Of a stretch of DNA of 52,369 nt, positions 9,784 to 20,422 are shown piece by piece. This DNA comes from Thermodesulfobacteriota bacterium (lineage in GTDB: Bacteria > Desulfobacterota > WTBG01 > CAIYCZ01 > CAIRTM01): the NCBI GenBank assembly GCA_028282925.1, contig JANQGV010000018.1, positions 1-52,369 of the forward strand, given 5' to 3'. The notes beneath the pieces are model-generated. The model made no database searches, was not told the origin of the DNA, and saw only the letters and a program-made list of their open reading frames with translations. The translations under genes were made by a program, and so were the position numbers. The first letter of the stretch is position 1. Every line of letters starts with the position of its first letter.

Positions 9784-10175
9784 GGAGGCTGGCGGAAAAC
9801 GCCCATCTCCTGTGTTGCACGCCCCCTTCGTCACTGCGGCGTACTCATAGTCCCAAACCAAGCGAAGCATTCTGCTGCGGATGCCGCAATACCCGAGTCT
9901 ACCTGTAGTCCCTTCAGCCTCATCAACGTACAAACTAAGGAGGCTGGCGGAAAACGCCCATCTCCTGTGTTGCACAACCCCTTCGTCATTGCGACGTACA
10001 GTCAAGTACGCCAAATGATCAACAGTAAAAACAATACGCGTTTTTCCTGTTGAAGGAAACAACACACATCCGTGCTCCTAGTTTTCCACTTTCTTGGAAA
10101 ACTAGGCAACCGCTACGCGGTTGTATGTTGCCACCTCAGGGCTCGCGCGCCTTGGATCTGAACATTTTCTGCCAA
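9782..10175. repeat. Composite intergenic dispersed repeat (family R1 with nested family R2)
   Basis: AAGGAGGCTGGCGGAAAACGCCCATCTCCTGTGTTGCA occurs at 9782 and 9937; segment 9850-9930 matches 44384-44472; GCGCGCCTTGGATCTGAACATTTTC matches the 20301-20422 family. Confidence 0.75.
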
Positions 10176-10380
10176 CCTCAAAAAGTGAGGTTATTACGTC
10201 ACAATTTCGCCTATCTTCATTTAGTCGGATAGTCATTCCAAATGCCTGTAATTCGGGCTTCGCGGCCATTTTCTGCCGTAAAACAGGAAAAATAATATTT
10301 TTTGCTTGAAATACAATGGTATTTAAGTATAAATGTAATATTTTACTGTTTTTGCAGATTAAACAGCTTGAGGTTTTGAT

Positions 10381-11166
10381 ATGATTAAGATAGGCATTAT
10401 CGGTGGAACCGGGTTCGGAAGTCCGGACATTGTTGAAGATATGAAGAAAATCAAAGTGCATACGCCTTTCGGGGCACCTTCGGCATTGCCGGTAACCGGC
10501 AAAATAGCCGGGGTGGATATGGTCAGCATTGCACGGCACGGCGAGGGGCACATCCTGTATCCCTCATCGGTCAATTTCCGGGCCAATATCTGGGCCATGA
10601 AAGAGCTGGGGGTTACCCATATTTTTGCTGTTACGGCGGTTGGCTCGCTACGGGAAGAGATTGAGCCGGGCCACCTGGTGTTTCCGGACCAGTTTATCGA
10701 CCGGACCACCAAAAGAAAATCCACCTTTTTTGAAGGCCAGGAGGTGTGTCACATACCCATGGCCGAACCGTTTTGCGCACGACTGCGCGGCCTGCTGGCA
10801 GACACTGCCGAAAACCTTTCCTTAAAAAGCCACAAAGATGCAACGGTCATTACCATAGAAGGCCCCCGGTTTTCCACCCGGGCCGAGAGCAAGATGTTCA
10901 GGATGTGGGGGGCCGATATCATCAACATGAGCACGGTGCCCGAAGTGGTGCTGGCCCGTGAAGCGGGCATCTGCTATGCCACCATAGCCATGAGCACCGA
11001 TTATGACTGCTGGCATGAAAGTGAAGAACCGGTAACCTGGGAACTGATACAGAAAACCATGGATGCAAATGTGGCCAATGTGAAAAAGCTGCTGCTGGCC
11101 GCTCTTCCCGCCGTTGATTTTGAAGAATGCGCCTGCCGTAATGATACGGCCCTGTCGACCCTGTAA
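10381..11166 (+). CDS. mtnP: S-methyl-5'-thioadenosine phosphorylase (PNP/MTAP family)
   Basis: MIKIGIIGGTGF, SIARHGEGHILYPSSVNFRANIWAMKELGV, ITIEGPRFSTRAESKMFRMWGADIINMSTVPEVVLAREAGICYATIAMSTDYDCW. Confidence 0.92.
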   Translation: MIKIGIIGGTGFGSPDIVEDMKKIKVHTPFGAPSALPVTGKIAGVDMVSIARHGEGHILYPSSVNFRANIWAMKELGVTHIFAVTAVGSLREEIEPGHLVFPDQFIDRTTKRKSTFFEGQEVCHIPMAEPFCARLRGLLADTAENLSLKSHKDATVITIEGPRFSTRAESKMFRMWGADIINMSTVPEVVLAREAGICYATIAMSTDYDCWHESEEPVTWELIQKTMDANVANVKKLLLAALPAVDFEECACRNDTALSTL

Positions 11167-11227
11167 AAATGAACCGGACGTGTCCGGCAACTACGCATGT
11201 ATGGACTAATCTCATAAGGAGGATGGT

Positions 11228-11743
11228 ATGAACATTAAGGAAAAAATTCGCGAGATTCCGGATTTCCCCAAGGAGGGAATTCTGTTTCGAGATATTACAA
11301 CCCTGCTTAAGGATCCGGAGGCGTTCAGCTATGTTGCAGATGAGTTGGTGAAACGCTACAAGGACAAAGATATAGACATGATAGCCGGGATTGAATCGCG
11401 AGGCTTTCTTTTCGGGACCATCCTGGCAAACCGTTTGGGAAAAGGGTTTGTGCTGATCCGCAAGCCCGGCAAGTTGCCGGCCGAAACCGTGTCCGCCGAA
11501 TATGAGCTTGAGTATGGTACCGATAAAATTGAAATGCACGTAGACGCTCTGGACAACGGCAAAAACGTACTGCTGGTCGACGACCTGCTTGCAACCGGGG
11601 GCACCATGAAGGCGGCCTGCGAACTGGTGGAGCGGGCCGGGGGCCGGGTTGTGGAGTGCAGCTTTCTGGTTGAGCTTTCGGACCTGAAGGGCAAAGACCG
11701 ATTGAAGGGATACGATACGTTTTCAATGGTTGTGTACTCATGA
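11228..11743 (+). CDS. apt: Adenine phosphoribosyltransferase
   Basis: IREIPDFPKEGILFRDITTLLKD, GIESRGFLFG, VLLVDDLLATGGTMKAACELVE. Confidence 0.95.
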   Translation: MNIKEKIREIPDFPKEGILFRDITTLLKDPEAFSYVADELVKRYKDKDIDMIAGIESRGFLFGTILANRLGKGFVLIRKPGKLPAETVSAEYELEYGTDKIEMHVDALDNGKNVLLVDDLLATGGTMKAACELVERAGGRVVECSFLVELSDLKGKDRLKGYDTFSMVVYS

Positions 11744-11818
11744 CGACTATCCGTTTCAGTCAGTACTGAAACGGTTTCATACCATGGAGGTGCAAGGACC
11801 CTCCCGTAAAGGAACCAG

Positions 11819-12826
11819 ATGGACAAAGCACGACTTGAATCAATTCTGGAGAATTGCTCCCAAAGCAGAATCATGGTTGTGGGAGACATCATGCTGGATG
11901 AGTATCTTGAAGGAACCGTAGACCGCATTTCACCCGAAGCCCCGATCCCGGTGGTGAATATAATCAATAATAAAGAGCCCGATGTGCGGCTGGGCGGGGC
12001 GGCCAACGTGTTCAACAACCTGATATCGTTGGGGTGTAAACAGGCTTTTCTGTGCGGTGTTGTGGGCGACGATTCCAACGGCGAACTGGTTGAGAAGCAT
12101 GTGATCGGCTGCGGCATGACGGCCGACTGCCTTATAGTAGACAACGAACGGCCCACAACGGTAAAAACGCGCCTTATCGCCCATAACCAGCAGGTCATCA
12201 GGCTGGACCGGGAAGAACGGGCGCCGCTGTCGGATGAAAGCCGCAAGCGCCTGGCGGCCTGCATAGCGGAACGGCTCGACGATCTCGACGCCGTTATTTT
12301 TTCGGATTACGAAAAAGGGGTCATCACCCCGGAGTTGCTTGAGGACGTTCTGCCCCTGCTGGAGCAGAAAGATATTGTTGTGGCGGTAGATCCCAAGTTC
12401 TCAAACTTCCGGTATTTTAAGAATGTTACCATTGTTGTGCCCAACCGCAAGGAAGCCAGCGGATTTGTCCGGCATGAAATAGCCAATGAAGATGACGCGT
12501 TGACGGCGGCCCGCTATATGCTGGATACCCTGGCATGCGAGTGCGTGCTGATCAAGCTGGGAGAACACGGCATGCGTTTTGTCGACCGGAAAGGCGGCGA
12601 CGTGTCGATACATACCGCCGCCGAACAGGTCTACGATGTGACCGGGGCCGGCGATACGGTTATCAGCACCCTGGTGCTTGCAAAAACCGCAGGCGCCACC
12701 TGGGAAGAGGCCGCCAGAATCGCCAATGTTGCTGCCGGTATCGTTATACACTATATCGGGACCACCGCTATTGATGTGCAGCAGTTGGTGAGTGCTATTC
12801 TCCATAATAAATTTCCGGAACCGTGA
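11819..12826 (+). CDS. rfaE1: D-glycero-beta-D-manno-heptose-7-phosphate kinase (PfkB family)
   Basis: VVGDIMLDEYLEGTVDRISPEAPIPVV and VTGAGDTVISTLVLA. Confidence 0.92.
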   Translation: MDKARLESILENCSQSRIMVVGDIMLDEYLEGTVDRISPEAPIPVVNIINNKEPDVRLGGAANVFNNLISLGCKQAFLCGVVGDDSNGELVEKHVIGCGMTADCLIVDNERPTTVKTRLIAHNQQVIRLDREERAPLSDESRKRLAACIAERLDDLDAVIFSDYEKGVITPELLEDVLPLLEQKDIVVAVDPKFSNFRYFKNVTIVVPNRKEASGFVRHEIANEDDALTAARYMLDTLACECVLIKLGEHGMRFVDRKGGDVSIHTAAEQVYDVTGAGDTVISTLVLAKTAGATWEEAARIANVAAGIVIHYIGTTAIDVQQLVSAILHNKFPEP

Positions 12827-13365
12827 GCAGACCACACCCGCCGCAACCAGTAAAGCTTATTGCCAGCATCGTGACCGGCGAATCAGCCCTTGCCGAAACG
12901 GTGATCTCGCAACTTGTAGAGCAGTATGGAAAGACGGATTATCGTAGTCCACCACTGCCTTTTACGTATACCGACTATTATACAAAAGAGATGGGTGGAG
13001 ACTTGTTTCGGCATCTCGTAAGCTTCGAGCAGTTGATGGCACCGGACCTTCTGCCGTCGATAAAACTTTTTGCAAATGATATGGAAGATGCCTCTTTGCG
13101 TGACGACGGTACGCGGCGGATCAATATCGATCCCGGGTATATAGCATTGGAGCATTTGATCCTGGCGACCTGTAAACCGTTTACCCATCGGCCGTACCTG
13201 GCAGACGGAGTGTATGCCGATATGACCATGGTGTTTCGGCGCGGAACGTTTCGAAAGCTTGAATGGACGTTCCCCGACTACGGGTCCGATGAAATGATTG
13301 CCATTTTAAACAAAATACGCGGCATGTATCATCAACAGCGCAAAGTTTTGGAGCAGGGTGCGTGA
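12823..13365 (+). CDS. DUF4416 family protein
   Basis: PVKLIASIVTGESALAETVISQLVEQYG...INIDPGYIALEHLILATCKPFTHRPYL; neighbourhood typical. Confidence 0.8.
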   Translation: MSRPHPPQPVKLIASIVTGESALAETVISQLVEQYGKTDYRSPPLPFTYTDYYTKEMGGDLFRHLVSFEQLMAPDLLPSIKLFANDMEDASLRDDGTRRINIDPGYIALEHLILATCKPFTHRPYLADGVYADMTMVFRRGTFRKLEWTFPDYGSDEMIAILNKIRGMYHQQRKVLEQGA

Positions 13366-13421
13366 GCTGACGCATAAGGCCCGCGGGACAGTAACGATAA
13401 TTTCATTTGGGGAGAGAGCAT

Positions 13422-14303
13422 ATGTTGCGAAGCATGACCGGTTACGGGCGGGCGGAAGCCAGGATCAACGATAAAAACGTTGTGGTTGAGGTACGGTCGG
13501 TCAATCATCGATACCTGGATGTGTCTGTGCGCATTCCGCGCCTCTTTTTTGTTATCGAAAAGGACATTAAAAAACTGGTATCATCGTATACCTCGCGGGG
13601 AAAAATCGATGTTACGGTGCAGTTCGATACGACCCAGCAGAATGACACCGCCATACAGGTCAATCTCCCCCAGGTGCAGCATATTTACGGCCTGCTGGAA
13701 AGTATTAAGACACAGGTTTCCATGCCGGATGAGGTCGGCTTCGGTGAACTTCTGGCTTTTAAAGACTATATTTTCAAACCCGAGGAGGACGAGGTAGATG
13801 AGGCCACTATGTGGCAGTCCTTTCAGGAGGGGCTTACCCGGGCACTTGAGGAAATGAAGCAGATGCAGGAAGTGGAAGGCGAGGAAATTGCGGTTGATAT
13901 GCTGCAGCGGCTCAAGGAGGTTGAGAGCCTGGCCGGTACCATCGAGCAGTGCATTCCCGATTCGGTGGCAAACCGGCAGCAGAATTTGAAGGAACGGGTA
14001 AAATCCCTCAACGAAGGGCTCGAGGTTGATGAAATCCGCATGATGCAGGAAGTTGCCGTCCTGGCCGACAAGAGCGACATCACCGAGGAGGTGGTGCGTG
14101 CCAAGAGCCATATCAAGCAGTTTATGACCTGGATCAATTCAGCGGAAACCATCGGACGAAAGCTCGATTTTCTTATCCAGGAGATCAACCGCGAAATAAA
14201 TACCATCGGGGCCAAGGCATCGGATGCCGATATTTCCCTGCATGTGGTGGAAATCAAGAACGAACTGGAAAAGATTCGTGAGCAGGTGCAGAATATTATG
14301 TAA
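13422..14303 (+). CDS. yicC: YicC family protein (endoribonuclease YicC-like)
   Basis: MLRSMTGYGRAEA...NHRYLDVSVRIPR...RGKIDVTV...REINTIGAKASDADIS; ATG with GGAGAG RBS used instead of the upstream TTG at 13407. Confidence 0.93.
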   Translation: MLRSMTGYGRAEARINDKNVVVEVRSVNHRYLDVSVRIPRLFFVIEKDIKKLVSSYTSRGKIDVTVQFDTTQQNDTAIQVNLPQVQHIYGLLESIKTQVSMPDEVGFGELLAFKDYIFKPEEDEVDEATMWQSFQEGLTRALEEMKQMQEVEGEEIAVDMLQRLKEVESLAGTIEQCIPDSVANRQQNLKERVKSLNEGLEVDEIRMMQEVAVLADKSDITEEVVRAKSHIKQFMTWINSAETIGRKLDFLIQEINREINTIGAKASDADISLHVVEIKNELEKIREQVQNIM

Positions 14304-14373
14304 TGCAACCCCGCGCAGCGCAATCGGGGAACGCATGAGAAACTACGACCAGTACAGGTGACAGGAGGATGTA

Positions 14374-14637
14374 ATGAGTATACAGCTTTTAAACATCGGT
14401 TTCGGCAATTCTGTGGTTCTCTCAAAGGTGGTAGCAATCTTGACGCCGGGATCCGCGCCCATGAAACGCCTTAAAGACGACGCGAAAGCCTCGGGCAGGC
14501 TTGTTGATGCAACCCAGGGCCGGAAAACCCGGTCGATTATTATTACCGACAGCAACCATGTTATTCTGTCCGGTGTGCAGGCTGAAACCATTGCGCTACG
14601 CGCCCACAGCGACGAAATGGAAAAAACGGGGAAATGA
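14374..14637 (+). CDS. DUF370 / RemA-like protein
   Basis: [62 protein letters not shown]. Confidence 0.92.
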   Translation: MSIQLLNIGFGNSVVLSKVVAILTPGSAPMKRLKDDAKASGRLVDATQGRKTRSIIITDSNHVILSGVQAETIALRAHSDEMEKTGK

Positions 14638-15275
14638 TGACGGCAAAAGAGTCAACCAGCGGCCCGCGCCTTCTTTTTGTGGTTTCGGCCCCTTCCGGGA
14701 CCGGTAAAACCTCGCTGTGCAAGAAGCTGCTCAGTGAAGTGCCGGGTCTGTCCTTTTCCATTTCACACACCACCCGGGCACCCCGGGAGGGCGAAGAGGA
14801 CGGCAAGAACTACTATTTTACCAACCGGGATGAGTTTGAGCAGGCCGTTGCCGACGGCAAGATGGCCGAATGGGCCGAAATATACGGCAACTGTTATGGA
14901 ACCGCCCGGGCCACGATACAGCAGTTCATGGACCAGGGCGTTGATGTGCTTTTTGATATCGATGAGCGCGGCGCGCAGCAGTTGCGGGAAATCTATCCCG
15001 ATCTGATAACCATTCTGATCCTGCCTCCCTCCATTGCCGATTTGCGCAAGCGGCTGACCGGGCGGGGCACCGAAACCGAAGCCGCCCTCCGGAAGCGCCT
15101 CACGCAGGCCGAGGAGGAAATAGCGCGTATGGCATGGTACCAATATGTGGTTGTCAACGACACGCTGGAGGATGCCCTGGATCAGCTTAAGGCGATTGTG
15201 CAGGCTGAGCGCTGCAAGCATAATCACGACTTTATTGAAAGGCTTCTGCAGGAAGATGACGGAATTAAAAAATAA
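14634..15275 (+). CDS. gmk: Guanylate kinase
   Basis: [42 protein letters not shown]. Confidence 0.95.
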   Translation: MMTAKESTSGPRLLFVVSAPSGTGKTSLCKKLLSEVPGLSFSISHTTRAPREGEEDGKNYYFTNRDEFEQAVADGKMAEWAEIYGNCYGTARATIQQFMDQGVDVLFDIDERGAQQLREIYPDLITILILPPSIADLRKRLTGRGTETEAALRKRLTQAEEEIARMAWYQYVVVNDTLEDALDQLKAIVQAERCKHNHDFIERLLQEDDGIKK

Positions 15276-15984
15276 GATTATTGTAGCACTCGATGTGGAA
15301 GAGCTTGCACAGGCACGGGACCTGGTGCAGTGCCTGCAGGACGAGGTCGGGGCGTTTAAAATAGGCAAGCAGATGTATACCCGCTACGGACCGGAAGTGG
15401 TGCAGATGATCCATGACCGGGGCGGGCGCGTTTTTCTTGATTTGAAATATCACGACATCCCTACGACGGTTGCCAAAGCCGCGCGGGAAGTGACCCGGCT
15501 AAACGTATTTATGTTCAATATGCACGCCCTAGGAGGGCTGCGCATGATGCAGCAGGCGGTTGAAGCCGTGCGCGAAGCCGCTGAGGGCGGGACCGGCGTT
15601 ACGCCGCTGGTGCTTGCCGTGACCGTGCTGACCAGCATGGGGCCCGAAGACCTCGAGCCGCTGGGCCTTAATGCCCCGGTTGAAGAACTGGTAACGAAGC
15701 TGGCTGCTTTGGCCAAGGCGGCCGGCATGGATGGTGTGGTTGCCTCCCCGAATGAAATACAGGCGGTGAAAGAGCGGTGCGGACGTGATTTCCTGGTGGT
15801 GACCCCCGGTATTCGCCCGGCAGCCTCGGGCAGCGACGACCAGAAACGCATCATGACCCCCGGCCGGGCGGTACAGGCCGGGGTCGATTATATTGTGGTC
15901 GGGAGGCCGATTGCCCAGGCCGCCGACCCTGCTGCTGCAGCACGTGCAATTGCCCGTGAGATGGAAGAGCACGCGGGCGGCTGA
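15256..15984 (+). CDS. pyrF: Orotidine 5'-phosphate decarboxylase
   Basis: IIVALDVEELAQARDLV, VFLDLKYHDIPTTVAKAAR, VVTPGIRP; ATG at 15256 preferred over the longer ORF from 15145. Confidence 0.95.
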   Translation: MTELKNKIIVALDVEELAQARDLVQCLQDEVGAFKIGKQMYTRYGPEVVQMIHDRGGRVFLDLKYHDIPTTVAKAAREVTRLNVFMFNMHALGGLRMMQQAVEAVREAAEGGTGVTPLVLAVTVLTSMGPEDLEPLGLNAPVEELVTKLAALAKAAGMDGVVASPNEIQAVKERCGRDFLVVTPGIRPAASGSDDQKRIMTPGRAVQAGVDYIVVGRPIAQAADPAAAARAIAREMEEHAGG

Positions 15985-16012
15985 TTGAAACATTCTATTC
16001 CAAGACTATCGC

Positions 16013-16759
16013 ATGCCGATTACGTTATATGGTATTCACCCGGTACTTGAGGCGCTGAAAAAGCGCCCGAAAGCATTTCACCGTGTTATGCTGTCGCGGC
16101 AGGAGACCGGAGGCGCTTTGCGCAACATCCGGGAACTGGCCGCACAGGCCCGCATCGAGGTCCGCCGGGAGGCGGCAAAAAACCTGTCGCATTTCTGCCG
16201 CTCGGAACATCACCAGGGGGTCGTCGCCGAAGTTGAGCCCTTTCCCCTGGTGGATGCAGTCACCCTTGTGTCCCGCTGCCGGGCACAGGGCGAAAGTGTT
16301 TTGCTGTTGGTGCTTGATTCGATCCAGGACCCTCAGAATTTCGGTGCGCTGCTGCGCAGCGCTGTGTGCAGCGGTGTGCAGGGTGTTGTATTCCCCCAGG
16401 ACCGGTCGGCAAAGCTCAGTGCAACGGTGGCAAAGGCTTCGGCCGGGGCTATCGAGCATGTGCACCTGTGCCGGGTGGTGAATATCGCCAACACCCTCGA
16501 CGGTTTAAAAAAGGAGGGTGTCTGGATAGCCGGACTGTTTCCCGGCGGCAGCAAGACGATCTATGAAATCGACTATACCCTTGACCTTGCGCTGGTGATC
16601 GGGAATGAGGAAAAGGGCATACGATCCCTGGTGGGAAAGAAGTGTGATTTTTCTCTTTCAATTCCATTGCAGGGCGGGTTTGACTCTTTAAATGCTTCTG
16701 TAGCGGGAGCGGTTGTGATGTTCGAGGCTATGCGTCAGCGACGCTACCAGGAAACGTGA
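16013..16759 (+). CDS. rlmB: 23S rRNA (guanosine-2'-O-)-methyltransferase RlmB (SpoU family)
   Basis: LYGIHPVLEALKKRP, LDSIQDPQNFGALLRSAVCSGVQGVVFP, IGNEEKGIRSL, SIPLQGGFDSLNASVAGAVVMFEA. Confidence 0.93.
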   Translation: MPITLYGIHPVLEALKKRPKAFHRVMLSRQETGGALRNIRELAAQARIEVRREAAKNLSHFCRSEHHQGVVAEVEPFPLVDAVTLVSRCRAQGESVLLLVLDSIQDPQNFGALLRSAVCSGVQGVVFPQDRSAKLSATVAKASAGAIEHVHLCRVVNIANTLDGLKKEGVWIAGLFPGGSKTIYEIDYTLDLALVIGNEEKGIRSLVGKKCDFSLSIPLQGGFDSLNASVAGAVVMFEAMRQRRYQET

Positions 16760-16823
16760 TGTTTCAGGTGTTTTGGGCGGGTATTGTTTGCCCTGTGCCG
16801 GAACAGTAGATGAGTACTATATT

Positions 16824-18068
16824 GTGAAACAACATGAAACTACCGGCACTGTAGCCGACCGGGCCGTCAGGGGCCGAATTTTTTCGGTGCTGTTTCTGGC
16901 CATCTTTACCGCCATGCTGGGACTGGGCATTATTATTCCGATTCTGCCGGTGTATGCCCGTAGCGAAAGCATCGGCGCCAGCGGGCTCTGGCTGGGAGCG
17001 ATTTTTGCGGGCTTTTCCATATCGCGCTCGGTGTTTATGCCGCTGATAGGGCGCAGTTCCGACCGGACCGGCATGCGCAAGGCGTTTATCGCCACAGGGC
17101 TTTTTCTGTATGCGGTGTCGTCGCTTGGATATATCTTCGCGTTCAATGCGGCCTCGCTTTTGTGCGTGCGGGTTATCCAGGGGTTTTGTTCGGCCATGAT
17201 CGTGCCGATTGCCATGGCATATATCGGTGAAATCTGCCCCAAAGACAAAGAAGCAACCTATATGGGTATTTTCACCATTTCCCTTTTTATGGGATTCAGT
17301 GTCGGCCCTTTTCTGGGAGGCTGTATCCAGGATTTTTACAGCGTCAACGCGGCGTTTGTTGTGATGGGGCTTTTGTGTGTCACGGCCTTCTTTTTCGTGG
17401 TATGCATGCTTCCGCCTTCGCCGGGGAAACAGAGCATCGACCGTCAGGCCCCGTCGTCGTACAGCAGCATTTTGAAAAGCCGCCAGATTCGGGGTATTGT
17501 CTGTTACCGGTTTGTGAACGCCTTTGCCCGGGCTTCGGTCCTGACCTTTCTGCCGCTGTATGCAAGCTACCGGCTGGAACTGACCGGCACCCAGATAGGG
17601 ATTATTATCTCGGCGGGGGTTTTACTCTCGTCGTTTCTGCAATATCCCTTTGGACGTCTGGCGGATGCCGTGGACCGGCGCTACCTGATAATTATCGGCA
17701 ATATACTGTATGCCGCGGCAATTGCTTTTTTTCCGTATGCCTTTTCCTTTGCGCAACTTCTGGGATTGAACCTGCTGCTGGGCGTGCTGGGAGCGGCGCC
17801 CCTGCCGGCGGCAACCGCCCTGATTGTGGAGGAGGGCAAGCAGTTCGGCATGGGCTCAACCATGGCCGTTTTCAACGTGGCGATGAGCCTGGGGTTGGGA
17901 ATGGGTCCCCTTGTAACGGGGGTTGTGCATGATGTTGTGGGTGTTAAGGCCGTTTTTTTCTTTGCGGCAGGTATCGGGGTGCTGGGCACCCTGGTCTCCG
18001 GGCATTTGTTGAGCGCTTCGCCGCCGCCTTCTGCTCCGGCCGAGCATACCATCGTTGAAGATATTTAA
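16824..18068 (+). CDS. Major facilitator superfamily transporter
   Basis: ~12 TM segments, MPLIGRSSDRTGMRK motif; GTG at 16824 likely start (track begins at TTG 16773). Confidence 0.88.
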   Translation: MKQHETTGTVADRAVRGRIFSVLFLAIFTAMLGLGIIIPILPVYARSESIGASGLWLGAIFAGFSISRSVFMPLIGRSSDRTGMRKAFIATGLFLYAVSSLGYIFAFNAASLLCVRVIQGFCSAMIVPIAMAYIGEICPKDKEATYMGIFTISLFMGFSVGPFLGGCIQDFYSVNAAFVVMGLLCVTAFFFVVCMLPPSPGKQSIDRQAPSSYSSILKSRQIRGIVCYRFVNAFARASVLTFLPLYASYRLELTGTQIGIIISAGVLLSSFLQYPFGRLADAVDRRYLIIIGNILYAAAIAFFPYAFSFAQLLGLNLLLGVLGAAPLPAATALIVEEGKQFGMGSTMAVFNVAMSLGLGMGPLVTGVVHDVVGVKAVFFFAAGIGVLGTLVSGHLLSASPPPSAPAEHTIVEDI

Positions 18069-18089
18069 AAGGACGGGTTTTGTAGAATA

Positions 18090-20285
18090 ATGAGACGACC
18101 GGATAGAACAAAACAGATTGAACCGCTGCTTGAAGCTGTTGTCAACGGCATATCCTGGGGTGATGCCGAAAACCTGCACGAACAGATCCAGGATGTGCGC
18201 ACCCTTGATTGCAGCAAGACGCGGGTGGTTATTTTCGGGGGCGGCACCGGGCTGTCAACGGTGGTCGGCGGTAACTGCCAACTTGACGAGTGGCCCGACA
18301 ACCCGTTCCTGGGCCTTAAGCAGGAGTTTCCCCATCTCGATGTTGTTGTGTGTACCACCGACGACGGCCGGTCGACCGGGCGGCTGCTACAGCATTTTCC
18401 CATGGTGGGTATCGGAGATCTGCGCAAACTGTGTCTTTCCATGATCAGGGAGGAGCATATTCAGGACAGCTACAACCTGAGCGGAAAGGAGGCCCTGCTT
18501 TTTGTTCAGTTCGTACATGCTCTGTTTAATTACCGGTTCCCCGACGGACATCACGATTTCGGGCCGGTGCTGGATCCGCTTCTGGTGGTTCCACGGCACT
18601 TGCGGTCGCACTGCCCTGAACCTTTAAAAAAGCTTTTGAGCAAGCTCGGCGCTTATTTCGTAACCCTGCAGGACAAAGTGCCGGGACTTATCACCGGCGG
18701 GCACTGCCTGGGCAACCTGTTGATCACGGCCGCAGTGTTCAGAGCAAGCGGCAAGCGCGGCCTGTCAACACCCCCCGGCCCGGAGGCCCTGCAAAAGGGG
18801 CTGGATCTGGTAGCAGGGGCCATCGGGGCAACCACCGGACGCCTGCATCCGGCCACGGCCACCCCCGGGCAACTGGTGTTCAATTACACCAACGGGGTTG
18901 CCGTGCGAGGACAGGAAAAATCGGCCCTGTCGCGCCGCGGGTTTCCGGTCAGGCAGGTAGCGGTTGATTTTTGCGGACAGCCCCGGGTCAGTCCGGAGTT
19001 GTGCAGCGCCATCAAAAGAGCCGATGTTATTATCTATGCGCCCGGCAGCCTGTATACCAGCATCATACCGATTCTGCAGCTGCAGCCCATCGCCCGGGCC
19101 ATATCCGGCAATCGCAAGGCTCTCAAGGTGCTGGCGGCCAACTTCTGGATTCAGGCGGGCGAGACCGATATTTCCCTCCGCAGCAGGCAGCGGGGATTTC
19201 GTGCATCGGAACTCGTTGATGCGTACGGTCATAATGTGCCGGGAGGCTGTTCAGGCCTGTTTGATATTGTGATAAGCGCCAACCTGCAGCATGTGCCGGG
19301 CAATATCTTCCGGAACTATGCCCTGGAAGGAAAACGGCCGATCTATTTCGATCGCGACCGGATTCTGCGAATGGGCCTGCAGCCGGTTGAGGCCACAATC
19401 TTTTCCCGGCAGCGGCTTAACTTTGCCGGGGTGATACACCACGATCCGAAAAAATTCTCCCAGGCGATCCGGACGTTGTTGTATGTGCATACGCAAAAAG
19501 ACCTGAAAAGAAAAGAGTCTGCTCCGCCCAACGTGAAGCCAGTGTCCGGCCCGCCGGTGCAGACAGCAGGGGTGCTTCCGTGCCGGTACCTGGCAGCGAT
19601 CGACCAGCGCCTGGCTGCAAAAAATATTCGCCCTAAGGCGCTGCGGGACATACTGTATGAGCTTACCTGGGAGAACCGCGATATTCATCCCGACCATCTC
19701 GACTATTTTGCAGGGGCACGCATCATTGCCGACAACAGGTGGAACCGGAGTACCGAGTGGGACAACATCCTCGGCTATTATGACCCCGAAGACCGGATGC
19801 TGAAGATTAACGCACGCTTGCGTGACGATCCTGAGCGTCTCAGGGAAAATGTGCTGATAGCCCTTGGCGAGTCGCTGCTGGGCCGCTACCTGGCGAGTCG
19901 CTGCTGGCTGCCCCGGGAGGAAAGCGGCTGGGGGGCCCGCAGCTATGAGGTGACGCTCCGGCCCGAGGCCGAGCGCGATTCGTATCTGTCACCGGAACAG
20001 TTGCGCACCTATCTTATGCTGGCCCGTATGATACCCGCCCCTGATAACCCGCGGGTATTCAGAATCACCCTCAATGACGATGAAGGTTTTTTACCGCCGG
20101 GCCTGCTGTTCGGATTGATGTATGCCTGGTATCTGAACAATGCCTACGGTGAGATTATGGAGTATGAAATGGCGCTGCTGCACTGGCCCAAAGAGAGGCT
20201 GATTCCTCATCAGCGAGAAGAGCGCCGGCGCAAGGAGGCGCTGATAGATTTTTTCCGAACGGTAGTGTTCCGACACACCCCCTGA
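18090..20285 (+). CDS. YvcK/CofD-like (gluconeogenesis factor family) protein with long extra C-terminal region
   Basis: TRVVIFGGGTGLSTVVGG, VCTTDDGRSTGRLLQHFPMVGIGDLRKLCLSM, YAPGSLYTSIIPIL; 731 aa. Confidence 0.85.
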   Translation: MRRPDRTKQIEPLLEAVVNGISWGDAENLHEQIQDVRTLDCSKTRVVIFGGGTGLSTVVGGNCQLDEWPDNPFLGLKQEFPHLDVVVCTTDDGRSTGRLLQHFPMVGIGDLRKLCLSMIREEHIQDSYNLSGKEALLFVQFVHALFNYRFPDGHHDFGPVLDPLLVVPRHLRSHCPEPLKKLLSKLGAYFVTLQDKVPGLITGGHCLGNLLITAAVFRASGKRGLSTPPGPEALQKGLDLVAGAIGATTGRLHPATATPGQLVFNYTNGVAVRGQEKSALSRRGFPVRQVAVDFCGQPRVSPELCSAIKRADVIIYAPGSLYTSIIPILQLQPIARAISGNRKALKVLAANFWIQAGETDISLRSRQRGFRASELVDAYGHNVPGGCSGLFDIVISANLQHVPGNIFRNYALEGKRPIYFDRDRILRMGLQPVEATIFSRQRLNFAGVIHHDPKKFSQAIRTLLYVHTQKDLKRKESAPPNVKPVSGPPVQTAGVLPCRYLAAIDQRLAAKNIRPKALRDILYELTWENRDIHPDHLDYFAGARIIADNRWNRSTEWDNILGYYDPEDRMLKINARLRDDPERLRENVLIALGESLLGRYLASRCWLPREESGWGARSYEVTLRPEAERDSYLSPEQLRTYLMLARMIPAPDNPRVFRITLNDDEGFLPPGLLFGLMYAWYLNNAYGEIMEYEMALLHWPKERLIPHQREERRRKEALIDFFRTVVFRHTP

Positions 20286-20300
20286 AGTGACGAGATGCGG

Positions 20301-20422
20301 CCGCTGGAAAACGCCCATCTTCTGCGTTGTGCAAATTGCTTGTCGTTGCGACGTACAACCACGTACGCCTCACTCCTCGCATCTTCGCACGCCTTGAATC
20401 TGAACATTTTCCAGCGACCTTT
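20301..20422. repeat. Dispersed intergenic repeat with imperfect terminal inverted ends (R1 family)
   Basis: GGCCGCTGGAAAACGCCC...CTGAACATTTTCCAGCGACC; related to 9782-10175. Confidence 0.75.
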
